Shown here: piece after piece, positions 1 to 5,636 of the stretch
Layout of the letters: the number at the start of each line of letters is the position of its first letter
Numbering within the stretch: the first letter of the stretch is position 1
Source of the DNA: Deltaproteobacteria bacterium
GTDB taxonomy: Bacteria > Desulfobacterota > Syntrophia > Syntrophales > UBA2210
Reading direction: 5' to 3'
DNA: 12,334 nt
Assembly: GCA_019314085.1 (NCBI GenBank)
Contig: JAFCZZ010000030.1
Location: 1 to 12,334 of the forward strand
Notes under the pieces: generated by a model
Database searches by the model: none
Told to the model about the DNA's origin: nothing
What the model saw: only the letters and a program-made list of their open reading frames with translations
Program-made: the position numbers and the translations under genes

Positions 1-1
1 G

Positions 2-433
2 CTGGCATCTCCGGTGGCGGTCATGGGCACCGGGGAGCCCACCTTCAGGCAGGTGGTCCTCGGTGTCGTGCTCGGCTCGGTGTTCGTCATCTCCGCGGGT
101 CTGGCGGGGGAGGCGATTACGGCTTCGACGGTTCCCTCCCCGTCCCTGTTCATGATAGGGTTCGCCATCTCCGTGCTTGAGGAAGTCCTGTTCAGGGGGG
201 TCATACTCCCGACCTCTGCGGAGAGGTTTGGTATTGTCATGGGGATAATAATAAGTGCTCTCTCCTTCGGTCTCGCCCACCTGCTGTTCGGCGGCGGGTG
301 GTTCCTGTTCGGTCTCACCACGGTCTTCGGTCTCTTCGTGTCCTACGTTGTCTTAGCCACGGGTTCGCTCCTCCCGGCCATCTCCGCCCACGTCACCTAC
401 AACACGATAATGATGCTGTTATGGTTCGTATGA
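2..433 (+). CDS. CPBP-family intramembrane metalloprotease, 5'-truncated by window edge
   Basis: This is the C-terminal part of a membrane protein with the three CPBP (Rce1/Abi-type) motifs in order: E-E-x3-R in EEVLFRG, a FGLAH segment supplying the first metal-ligand histidine, and SAHVTYN supplying the HxxxN motif. Hydrophobic helices separate the motifs. Family members are glutamate-dependent intramembrane proteases that cut or process membrane proteins and peptides, sometimes in bacteriocin immunity. The reading frame is open to the left edge. A GTG at 14 is possible, but at about 139 residues the protein would be short for the family (usually 200-300), so the true start is probably outside the window. 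The stop overlaps the next gene as ATGA, so the two are translationally coupled. Whether this gene belongs to the mobile element or to a flanking host chromosome cannot be decided here. Confidence 0.85.
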   Translation: MASPVAVMGTGEPTFRQVVLGVVLGSVFVISAGLAGEAITASTVPSPSLFMIGFAISVLEEVLFRGVILPTSAERFGIVMGIIISALSFGLAHLLFGGGWFLFGLTTVFGLFVSYVVLATGSLLPAISAHVTYNTIMMLLWFV

Positions 434-1511
434 GATTTCTGTTGCCCGTAATTTTGATTCTCGCCGGTCTCTTCATGGTGAGCTACAGCTTTGTGGTGGC
501 TCACGCCGTTGCAATCTGGGAGGTTCAGGAGGCGAAGAGCATCAGACCGGAGGCGGTGTCGGTCTCCACCCAGCTCCCCCCGGGCTTCGAGCAGTACGAG
601 AGGCTTCCCGGGAGGATTTCGGTGGGCTTCGTGAAGCTGGTCAAGGACGGGCAGACAGCGACCGCTTGGAGGAGGGCGTTCGCCCGGTTTGACCTTCCTA
701 CAGGAGTTCGCATCGACAGTGCGGTTCTCACGTGGTCTTGGGGGCACCCCGGAGAGGTCACCTACCACACCCTCACCGCCGAGATGTACCGTGTCGCTCC
801 GTGGGAGACCGCATCTTGGTCTGAGCACTTCGAGGAGCTTCTGGCTTCGAGGGAGTTCCGTCCGAGTGCGAGCGAGGAGAGGGTCGAGTCCCTCGATGTC
901 ACGGATCTCGTCGGCTCCCTCGTGGATGCCGGTGAGGACCTGTATCTCGGCTTCAAGGTGGTCGAGGAGTACCAGTTCACCTCCGATGTCTCCGAGACGA
1001 TAAGCGTGAGGATGCGTCGATACGGCAGGTATCCGTCAATCAAGCTTGACATAAGCTACACCGAGTTTCACGAGGTTTACAACCTCACCCTCGAAGCCAG
1101 AAACATCGAGGGGGAGACCCTGCCCGGCGTGGTAACATCGAGGGGGAGACCCTGCCCGGCGTGGTCATGACGGTCGATAACGAGGAGCTGGTTACCCCTG
1201 CCACCCGGGTGCTTCCCGTTGGCGACCACGTGGTTTCTGCCCCTGAGTCGGTAGATGGACTCCCGTTCTCCCGCTGGTCGACCGGGGAGAGGGAGACGAC
1301 TGCGGTGGTTCACCTCGACAGGGACACGCTCCTCGTGGCGACGTATGGAAGCGTTCCGTTCTATAAGAGATTCCTTCCCGAGGAAGCCAGAGGGACGGAA
1401 AACGTTTTTATGTTCTGGGGAGGATTAGTTTCCCTAATAGCGGCTTCTGAAAGAAAAAGCGGCGCGCTGGAGCGAAAGGAGGTCTCGGTGGAGGTCGACT
1501 CCTTCCCATAA
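430..1511 (+). pseudogene. Secreted/anchored beta-rich surface protein (DNRLRE-like plus Ig-like domain), frameshifted by a 32-bp duplication
   Basis: ATG at 430 overlaps the upstream stop (ATGA). The N-terminus, MRFLLPVILILAGLFMVSYS, is a signal peptide or membrane anchor. About residues 55-215 resemble a DNRLRE-type beta sandwich (RFDLP, I-x-SA-x-L, DVTDLV, LYLGF pattern); this is recalled from family patterns, not searched. The frame then enters a perfect 32-bp tandem duplication, which shifts it and ends it at 1170. Reading resumes from the second copy in another frame and runs to 1511, giving a beta domain with LPVGDHVV and FSRWSTG, typical of archaeal surface proteins. Removing one copy gives a continuous protein of about 349 residues. 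As given, the products would be residues encoded by 430-1170 and perhaps a separate piece from GTG 1161. It may be a real mutation, a reversible slippage switch, or an assembly error. Confidence 0.75.
1102..1165 (+). repeat. Perfect 2 x 32-bp tandem duplication
   Basis: Positions 1102-1133 and 1134-1165 are identical, starting AACATCGAGGGGG and ending CGGCGTGGT. The unit is not a multiple of three, so it shifts the surface-protein gene out of frame. Copy 1 is read in the frame of the upstream half and copy 2 in the frame of the downstream half; both encode the same peptide, NIEGETLPGVV. Loss of one unit would restore the gene. Confidence 0.97.
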
Positions 1512-1527
1512 TTATTTGGTCGTGAAC

Positions 1528-1535
1528 TATATTAA
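1528..1535 (+). promoter_or_regulatory. TATA box of the ring nuclease gene
   Basis: TATATTAA lies about 22-26 bp upstream of the paired ATGs at 1554 and 1557, the spacing expected for a leaderless archaeal transcript. No GGGA-N4-TCCC palindrome is present, unlike most other promoters in the window, so this gene is probably expressed on a different schedule. Confidence 0.65.
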
Positions 1536-1553
1536 GTCGTGCTCTAAGTTTTT

Positions 1554-1892
1554 ATGATGACTATATACCTCTTCAACTCCCTCATCACCCCCGTCAACTT
1601 CGATAAAGAGACCAAAGCTGAGTTCTCCGTCAGGAAGATTTCTCCAGAGGAGGCCAAACGGAAAATCGAGAAGGGCTACGTGTGCGTTGTTGGTCACGAG
1701 CCGACAGTCAGAGCAATGGAGAGCGTCATCGGGATGCCTCTGACGTGCGAGAGGAGATCCGTCTTTATGGAACCCGGCGATGAGGGCGTTCATCTGTTCC
1801 TGAAACAGCGACTTCCAGAGGGAATAACGATTTCCCGCGAGAAGATGGAGGAGATAGGGTATTGGCTTGTTCATTCAAGAAGAGAGCGTTAG
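1554..1892 (+). CDS. acrIII-1: Viral anti-CRISPR ring nuclease AcrIII-1 (DUF1874 family)
   Basis: This family of small dimeric enzymes rapidly degrades cyclic tetra-adenylate (cA4), the second messenger made by type III CRISPR effectors, and so shuts off the ancillary nucleases Csx1/Can1-type in the infected cell. The sequence has the family's opening YLFNSLITPVNF, the KISPEEAK segment, the GHE motif with the catalytic-type histidine, MEPGDEG, and LKQRLPEG with the second key acidic residue. Counted from the second ATG (1557), the histidine is residue 47 and the glutamate residue 88, matching the positions I recall for the characterised SIRV1 enzyme. The length (111-112 aa) is normal for the family. 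Transcription is monocistronic and probably leaderless. The 3' end overlaps the convergent radical SAM gene by four bases. The family identity is firm; cA4 activity is inferred from it. Confidence 0.92.
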   Translation: MMTIYLFNSLITPVNFDKETKAEFSVRKISPEEAKRKIEKGYVCVVGHEPTVRAMESVIGMPLTCERRSVFMEPGDEGVHLFLKQRLPEGITISREKMEEIGYWLVHSRRER

Positions 1893-2836
1893 CACGTGAC
1901 GACTCCTCGCAGTAGTTTTTTGATGACCCTTGCTTTCTCGACGAGCTTGCCGCCATCCTCACGAAGGATTATCGTCCCAACGGAGTGTGCCAGCGGGCAG
2001 GAGGAGAACCAGTTCGTCACCCGGCATCCGCCCATACACACCTCCGCCTTTTCGCACGTCATGCACGGCTCTGGAATCGCTTTCGACCGGCTGAAGGCAA
2101 GTCCGTTCTCCTCGACAAACGAGGGGTCGTCCCCGATTTCCCCGAGGTAGTAGTCCGTTATCCACTGACACGGGGTGATTGTCCGGGTGGGCAGGAAACA
2201 CCAGCGGCTCCTTCCAGCGGCACAATAGCCGTCCACGCCCAGATAGCAGAAGAACTGCGGGAGATCCACCCATGCGGCTTCGTATTTCGAGAGGAGGTCG
2301 AACAGCCACCTCATTTGGTCTCTTGAGAAGTGGGTTCCGATCAGCGGGTAGAAGTAGATGCCGTCGGCGTAGTTTTCCGAGAGCTTCAGCAGGTATTTGA
2401 CCTTTCCGAGGTCGGTGGGCGAGATGCCCGACCTGAAGAGCACCGGGATGGACCTCTCTTTCAGCATTTTCGCGGCTCTTATGACCGCCTTGAACACTCC
2501 CTTCCCCCTTAGCTGGTCGTTGTATCTCTGGTTTCCCTCGATGGACAGGATCACCTGCCTCACCCTCTCAAGCTGTTTGATTTTCTTGGGGACGAGCACC
2601 CCGTTGGTCTGAACCGTTATGCTGGAGCCGGAGAAGATTTCGAGAGTGCGGTCGAAGAGCGGGTAGAGGAGGGGCTCTCCTCCCATAAGGTTAATCTTGG
2701 GAGGGCTGTAGAGGTCGGCGATAAGCTCTATGTCTCTCTCCGTGAGGGACAGCTTCCGCTCCTTTTCGCCGTACTCGCAGAACTTGCACCGGAGGTTGCA
2801 GTTCCACGTTGGAACAACGACAGCCTGTTTGAGCAT
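1889..2836 (-). CDS. Radical SAM/SPASM-domain enzyme
   Basis: The 315-residue protein has the radical SAM cluster motif CxxxCxxC at C13, C17 and C20 and a GGEP motif at 52-55 (SAM binding), within a TIM-barrel-like region to about residue 185. The C-terminal part has the complete SPASM pattern: C197-x10-G-x4-C213, then C258-x2-C261-x5-C267-x3-C271, then C280, giving ligands for two auxiliary 4Fe-4S clusters. SPASM enzymes typically modify ribosomally made peptides or proteins (thioether crosslinks, Cys/Ser oxidation, epimerisation); the substrate here is unknown. The chain ends in VVTC, echoing the VTC motif of neighbouring small proteins. Its start (ATG at 2836-2834) lies just downstream of a TATA-like box and a GGGA-N4-TCCC palindrome shared with the divergent operon of small Cys-pair proteins, which makes those proteins attractive candidate substrates or partners. 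Confidence 0.92.
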   Translation of the reverse strand: MLKQAVVVPTWNCNLRCKFCEYGEKERKLSLTERDIELIADLYSPPKINLMGGEPLLYPLFDRTLEIFSGSSITVQTNGVLVPKKIKQLERVRQVILSIEGNQRYNDQLRGKGVFKAVIRAAKMLKERSIPVLFRSGISPTDLGKVKYLLKLSENYADGIYFYPLIGTHFSRDQMRWLFDLLSKYEAAWVDLPQFFCYLGVDGYCAAGRSRWCFLPTRTITPCQWITDYYLGEIGDDPSFVEENGLAFSRSKAIPEPCMTCEKAEVCMGGCRVTNWFSSCPLAHSVGTIILREDGGKLVEKARVIKKLLRGVVTC

Positions 2837-2841
2837 TCAGA

Positions 2842-2853
2842 GGGATTTTTCCC
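2842..2853. promoter_or_regulatory. GGGA-N4-TCCC palindrome (operator candidate, site 1)
   Basis: GGGATTTTTCCC lies between the divergent radical SAM gene (-) and the first small Cys-pair gene (+). On the minus strand it sits between the TATA-like element and the start codon, where a bound repressor would block transcription initiation; on the plus strand it lies just upstream of the TATA box. Confidence 0.75.
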
Positions 2854-2860
2854 GCAAACC

Positions 2861-2869
2861 CATAAAAAC
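2861..2869. promoter_or_regulatory. Shared AT-rich TATA-like element of a divergent promoter
   Basis: CATAAAAAC reads as a TATA-like box about 26 bp before ATG 2892 on the plus strand. Its complement, GTTTTTATG, lies about 28 bp before the radical SAM ATG on the minus strand. One short element appears to serve both leaderless transcripts. Confidence 0.55.
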
Positions 2870-2891
2870 ATTCACGTAGATTTCTTATCAG

Positions 2892-3251
2892 ATGCGAAGA
2901 TTTGGGAATCCATTGACCGAAGAGGAACGCAGGCGAAGACACGAGGAACTTCACCCCGGTACTCCGTTGCCCCCTCGGGGAACACGAGTGCTTCAGCAGT
3001 TTCCATTTGAAAACATAAAAAAAGTGGAAATTTTCGGTCCGAGTAGCATCAGGCTGGATTCCGAAGAGGTTTTCCTCGAACCCCTGTCGACTCTTGTCGT
3101 GAAGGGTGCAGAGGGGGGAGAGATAGTAATCGACAAAGGCGAGCTGGCGAGAGCAGATTTTAACGTGCGGGAGCTGGTGTGCCAGAAGACCGAAACACCG
3201 CTGGGGGATATCGTGACCTGCTCCTATCCGAGAGGAGGTGAGAAGGAATGA
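2892..3251 (+). CDS. Small Cys-pair protein CH1 (unknown function)
   Basis: I do not recognise a named family. The 119-residue protein has a charged N-terminal arm (residues 1-31: NPLTEEERRRRHEEL followed by PLPPRGT) and then a predicted all-beta region ending in a cysteine pair, LVCQKTETPLGDIVTC (C97, C110, 12 residues between). The hairpin is shared with the other small proteins of the window; the arm is not, and its arginine-rich helix plus PPRGT loop looks like a nucleic-acid or partner-binding tail (inference). It is the first gene of the 2892-4480 operon, leaderless from the divergent promoter, and probably controlled by the palindrome at 2842. Its stop overlaps the next start as ATGA. 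Confidence 0.8.
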   Translation: MRRFGNPLTEEERRRRHEELHPGTPLPPRGTRVLQQFPFENIKKVEIFGPSSIRLDSEEVFLEPLSTLVVKGAEGGEIVIDKGELARADFNVRELVCQKTETPLGDIVTCSYPRGGEKE

Positions 3252-3484
3252 GAGTAGAGAATGTGGACACGATAATCTGGAGGAGGGACCTCTGGCACCT
3301 GACCTTCAGGAGCAAGGGCAAAGCTGTGGAGATACCCTTTATGGATGGCAAGCTCGTGCTCAAAGGACCGTTTGGCATCATAGTGGGTACGGACAAAACC
3401 GGGAGGTGGCTCGATTTCAGGGTGAGCCCCGGTCTCGTCACGTGCGAGTTCCGTCCCGATAGGAACGAGGTGGTGTGCGAGTGA
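3248..3484 (+). CDS. Small Cys-pair protein CH2 (unknown function)
   Basis: A 78-residue, almost entirely beta-predicted protein beginning MRVENVDTIIW and ending in the hairpin LVTCEFRPDRNEVVCE (C66, C77, 10 residues between). The cysteines are the only two in the chain and sit at the very C-terminus, so a disulfide or a bound ligand would lock the last hairpin. The start is fixed by a strong GGAGGTGA ribosome binding site at 3234-3241, six bases before the ATG, and by the ATGA overlap with CH1. The opening I-x-x-x-x-W-x(4-6)-L pattern recurs in CH13-CH15 in the 10.4-11.4 kb block, suggesting a common fold. Function is unknown. Confidence 0.8.
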   Translation: MRVENVDTIIWRRDLWHLTFRSKGKAVEIPFMDGKLVLKGPFGIIVGTDKTGRWLDFRVSPGLVTCEFRPDRNEVVCE

Positions 3485-3747
3485 GGGTCACCGGAAATTT
3501 CCTGCGTTTTCGCTCCGTGCCCGGGGAGGGAACGACGGTCGAGGTATCGGGAGCGTTCTACAAGGGCGTGTTTTCCTCGGAGAAGAACCCCGCATCCCTG
3601 ATCCTCATAGAAACATCTGTACCGGATATCAGAATGGACGAGAAGGGGGGAGTCGAAGTCGTGCTGAGGCAGGCGAAAATCGTCTGTGACGTGGAGCCGA
3701 AGGAGGACAAGCTCTTGGTGACGTGCAGGAGGCGGTCAATATGGTGA
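3481..3747 (+). CDS. Small Cys-pair protein CH3 (unknown function)
   Basis: An 88-residue basic, beta-rich protein with the C-terminal hairpin KIVCDVEPKEDKLLVTC (C69, C82, 12 residues between) followed by a short Arg tail, RRRSIW. I chose GTG 3481 because it overlaps the CH2 stop as GTGA, follows GAGGTGG with good spacing, and gives the same MRV opening as CH2 and CH5; an in-frame GTG at 3475 is an alternative. It is the third gene of the operon that starts at 2892. No named family is recognised. A 10-bp palindrome, GGAAATTTCC, at 3493-3502 lies inside its first codons but departs from the operator consensus at both ends. Confidence 0.78.
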   Translation: MRVTGNFLRFRSVPGEGTTVEVSGAFYKGVFSSEKNPASLILIETSVPDIRMDEKGGVEVVLRQAKIVCDVEPKEDKLLVTCRRRSIW

Positions 3748-4169
3748 TGAAGCTACCGGAGATTCAGCCGTCTTACCCGGAGAGAATCCTGCCCGAGCAG
3801 GTGAGGAAAAAGCCACACGTCATGGGAGTCCACTCGATAGAGTACCGCCCGCTGGAGAGGAAATTCGTCATAAACAAGGAGCATGAGATCGAGGTTCCCT
3901 CTGGGAGCGTCGGGATAAGGATAAACACGTCGATAAGTGCGGTGGAGACCAGAGCCACGAGCGAGGGGAGACTGGAGAGGCTTTTCATCACCCTGAAGCC
4001 GCCCGTGTTCAAGTTCCCAGCCAAGCCGAAGTCGAAGGTCTACTGCTACTTGGAGAGGAAGCCCTCGGAGGAGCCGGAGAAGTGGGAGAGGTGGGTGCGA
4101 GCCAAGGGGGTTCCACGTGATCTGGAGCTGGCTGACAGTTATCTCATTTGTGAAGTGAGTAAAGAATGA
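3741..4169 (+). CDS. Small Cys-pair protein CH4 with enlarged loop (unknown function)
   Basis: A 142-residue protein. After a proline-rich N-terminal stretch (residues 5-26), the region HSIEYRPLERKFVI onward is beta-rich and parallels CH2 and CH5. The cysteine pair is present (KVYCYLERK at C102 and SYLICEV at C137) but is separated by 34 residues, where its relatives have 9-14. The insert is highly charged and probably helical (EEPEKWERWVRAKG), so it looks like a lid or docking element grown from the tip of the hairpin. ATG 3741 was chosen for the AGGAGG at 3727-3732 eight bases upstream; GTG 3744 and ATG 3747 are alternatives. It overlaps CH3 by seven bases, and its stop overlaps CH5 as ATGA. 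Function is unknown. Confidence 0.78.
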   Translation: MVMKLPEIQPSYPERILPEQVRKKPHVMGVHSIEYRPLERKFVINKEHEIEVPSGSVGIRINTSISAVETRATSEGRLERLFITLKPPVFKFPAKPKSKVYCYLERKPSEEPEKWERWVRAKGVPRDLELADSYLICEVSKE

Positions 4170-4480
4170 GAGTGGAGAGGATCGATGGGGTTCTCTCTAT
4201 CGAGATTACACGTCGTCCAACTTTGGCTTTTCTGTTGCTGGAGACCGGTGAGAGGAAGGAGATCTCCGGCTTGACTGACGTGCGTCTGGATGCGAAGGAT
4301 GTGAGGCTGTCGGAAATATTTTATGGAAAAGACAGAAGGGGAAGTGAGCTTTTGAGTGTGTCTCTCGAAAAGGGAGAGGAACCGCTCTCCTGCAGGATTG
4401 AGGAGAAAGCCTCCGGCGGGAAGAGGCTCATATGTGGAGAGTATAAGCCGACTCCTCCCGCAGTCAGACTCTCTCTTTAG
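4166..4480 (+). CDS. Small Cys-pair protein CH5 (unknown function)
   Basis: A 104-residue protein, MRVERIDGVLSIEI at the start, closely matching the opening of CH2. The cysteine hairpin is EEPLSCRIEEKASGGKRLIC (C76, C90, 13 residues between), with the E-P-x-S/T-C signature also seen in CH10 and CH12-CH14 far downstream. A tail of about 14 residues (EYKPTPPAVRLSL) follows. It is the last gene of the 2892-4480 operon and overlaps the convergent CH7 gene by 17 bases. I saw no terminator between the two convergent units. The ribosome binding site is weak, and translation is probably coupled to CH4 through the ATGA overlap. Confidence 0.78.
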   Translation: MRVERIDGVLSIEITRRPTLAFLLLETGERKEISGLTDVRLDAKDVRLSEIFYGKDRRGSELLSVSLEKGEEPLSCRIEEKASGGKRLICGEYKPTPPAVRLSL

Positions 4481-4652
4481 AGGCACCTTCGCTGATGATG
4501 ACGACTTTTTGGAGGGACTTCGGCGATTCGGAGTCGTCGGGGTCGTATCTGACACGCAGGACGCAGTTGCCCTCCTCGTCGAGGTCGCCCTTCAGCTTCC
4601 TGCAGGTGATGGCATCGAGTCTGAGCTTCAGGATATCCTCGATCTCGCTCAT
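4464..4652 (-). CDS. Small Cys-pair protein CH7, paralogue of CH6 (unknown function)
   Basis: A 62-residue acidic protein: EIEDILKL, then AITCRKLKGDLDEEGNC (C17, C30), then VLRVRYDPDDSE. It is clearly paralogous to CH6 (shared DI-x-x-L, A-C-x(12-13)-C, V-L/I-R-V/I-RYDPDD). The RYDPDD strand-turn could be a metal or partner site, but no known motif is matched. Its ATG overlaps the CH6 stop as ATGA, so the two are translated together. The first strand of the hairpin is at the N-terminal side here, whereas in CH1-CH5 the pair is C-terminal, so this may be a minimal version of the same unit or a convergent one. Confidence 0.75.
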   Translation of the reverse strand: MSEIEDILKLRLDAITCRKLKGDLDEEGNCVLRVRYDPDDSESPKSLQKVVIISEGASKERV

Positions 4653-4879
4653 TGGGACTTGCCCTCGGTTTCTCTTCTTGGGGGCATTTCTATGAACCGT
4701 ATCTTCTCCAGCTCGGCTCCCGTTGGGTCGTCGGGGTCATAGCGGATCCTGATCACGCACCGCCCCGATGAGTCCATCTCTCCCCTGAGTATCTCTTTGC
4801 AAGCAACTGGATCGATGTCGCTCAGCGAAACTATGTCTTCGACAGCTCTCTTCTTTCCTTTTATTGGGATTATTCCCAT
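4649..4879 (-). CDS. Small Cys-pair protein CH6, paralogue of CH7 (unknown function)
   Basis: A 76-residue protein with a basic start (MGIIPIKGKKR), then DPVACKEILRGEMDSSGRC (C27, C41), then VIRIRYDPDDPT and a charged tail. It is a paralogue of CH7 immediately downstream. The ATG at 4879 lies about 28 bp downstream of a TATA-like TTTATAT (4910-4904) formed by the end of the preceding gene, so it probably has an internal leaderless promoter as well as readthrough from the 6015 unit. Two palindromic elements surround the start: 4883-4894 between TATA and ATG, and 4866-4877 covering codons 2-5. This is the most heavily operator-decorated start in the window. Confidence 0.75.
   Translation of the reverse strand: MGIIPIKGKKRAVEDIVSLSDIDPVACKEILRGEMDSSGRCVIRIRYDPDDPTGAELEKIRFIEMPPRRETEGKSQ
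4866..4877. promoter_or_regulatory. GGGA-N4-TCCC palindrome (site 2)
   Basis: GGGATTATTCCC overlaps codons 2-5 of CH6, just downstream of the predicted leaderless transcript start. It is the only exact copy that lies within a coding region, and it is at the promoter-proximal end. Confidence 0.6.
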
Positions 4880-4882
4880 ACA

Positions 4883-4894
4883 GGTAATTTTCCC
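4883..4894. promoter_or_regulatory. Near-match to the GGGA-N4-TCCC palindrome (site 3)
   Basis: On the minus strand this reads GGGAAAATTACC, one base from the copy at 12279-12290. It is centred between the TATA-like box (4904-4910) and the ATG of CH6, and 17 bp (site start to site start) from site 2, compatible with two repressor dimers side by side. Confidence 0.5.
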
Positions 4895-4901
4895 CCTATG
4901 C

Positions 4902-5636
4902 TCATATAAACTTGTCTATTCTCCTCCTGTACCTGTAGAGTTCTCCGATTTTTTCGAGATAGTTGTGCTTGACCAGCCTGTTCAGCCTCAGAATGAGGTA
5001 GTCGTCCCTGTTGAGCCACTTGAGGGTCTCCATGATGTACGACCTGATGTCGGCGTAAGAGAACATGCCCTTCATCTCGCCGAACTCGCATATCTGGTCG
5101 TCTATCGGGTCGACCCCGAGCTTCCTCTGGACGAGGGGCGGGTGGAGGGACACCGACACGCCCTCCCTGTAGTAGGTCTTCCGGTAAACGCCCCTGACCT
5201 TCTCCCTGTAGTAGGTCAGGTAGCTCGGCGGTCCGGTCATCCATTCGAGCAGTTTTCTGAGCATCCGCTGGGTCTCCTTGGTGTCTGGAGCCATTCTGAA
5301 GCCATCCACCAGCGCCCTGTAGATATCCGAAAAGCTCGCCACCCCGATTTTCTTCACCGTAATCAAGATGGCTTGGATGAACGGCGAGATGCCGCTGGCG
5401 AAGTATCCCTCCGGGAGAACCTTCTCCAGCTTTATCTTCTCGACTCCCTCTTCTCTGAAGTACTGGGGAGGGGGCACGGGCTTGAACGTGTTGAGCGTGA
5501 AGGGAGTGACCGAGTGGATGTCCACGAGAGTGCCGTACCGGTACTCGAATATCACGGAGTTCTCGTAGGCGGGGTTCTGGACGACCTCTCTCAGGTCGTA
5601 TCCGGGGCGGGGAACCAAGATGTACTCACTAACCAT
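4902..5636 (-). CDS. Winged-helix-like protein, unknown function
   Basis: A 244-residue protein with no recognised family. Residues about 1-75 are beta/proline-rich (EYILVPRPGYDL ... PVPPPQYF). Two helical segments look like winged helices: GVASFSDIYRALV with a following helix and basic wing (about 97-155), and MFSYADIRSYIMETLKWL to LNRLVKHNYLEKIGELYRYR (about 192-238), whose final helix-strand-strand shape with Y-x-YRRR is typical of a wing. A DNA-binding role is therefore likely but unproven. ATG 5636 overlaps the preceding stop by eight bases and has GAGGAT five bases upstream. A long antisense frame of 281 codons covers the same DNA but lacks start signals and operon context, so I treat it as a shadow. 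Confidence 0.75.
   Translation of the reverse strand: MVSEYILVPRPGYDLREVVQNPAYENSVIFEYRYGTLVDIHSVTPFTLNTFKPVPPPQYFREEGVEKIKLEKVLPEGYFASGISPFIQAILITVKKIGVASFSDIYRALVDGFRMAPDTKETQRMLRKLLEWMTGPPSYLTYYREKVRGVYRKTYYREGVSVSLHPPLVQRKLGVDPIDDQICEFGEMKGMFSYADIRSYIMETLKWLNRDDYLILRLNRLVKHNYLEKIGELYRYRRRIDKFI
4904..4910 (-). promoter_or_regulatory. TATA-like box of CH6
   Basis: On the minus strand TTTATAT lies about 28 bp before the CH6 ATG. It overlaps the last codons and stop of the upstream winged-helix-like gene, so CH6-CH7 can be transcribed separately from that gene. Confidence 0.5.

Noticed and set aside
397..828. Minus-strand frame opposite the surface-protein gene
   Set aside because: The plus-strand gene has a signal peptide, domain pattern and coupled start; the minus frame has none of these and no promoter.
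1554..1560. ATGATGA resembling a C box of a C/D small RNA
   Set aside because: It is the double start codon of the ring nuclease gene, and I found no matching D box and guide arrangement downstream.
3493..3502. GGAAATTTCC palindrome as a seventh operator
   Set aside because: It differs from GGGA-N4-TCCC at both outer positions and lies inside an operon rather than at a promoter; chance is a sufficient explanation.
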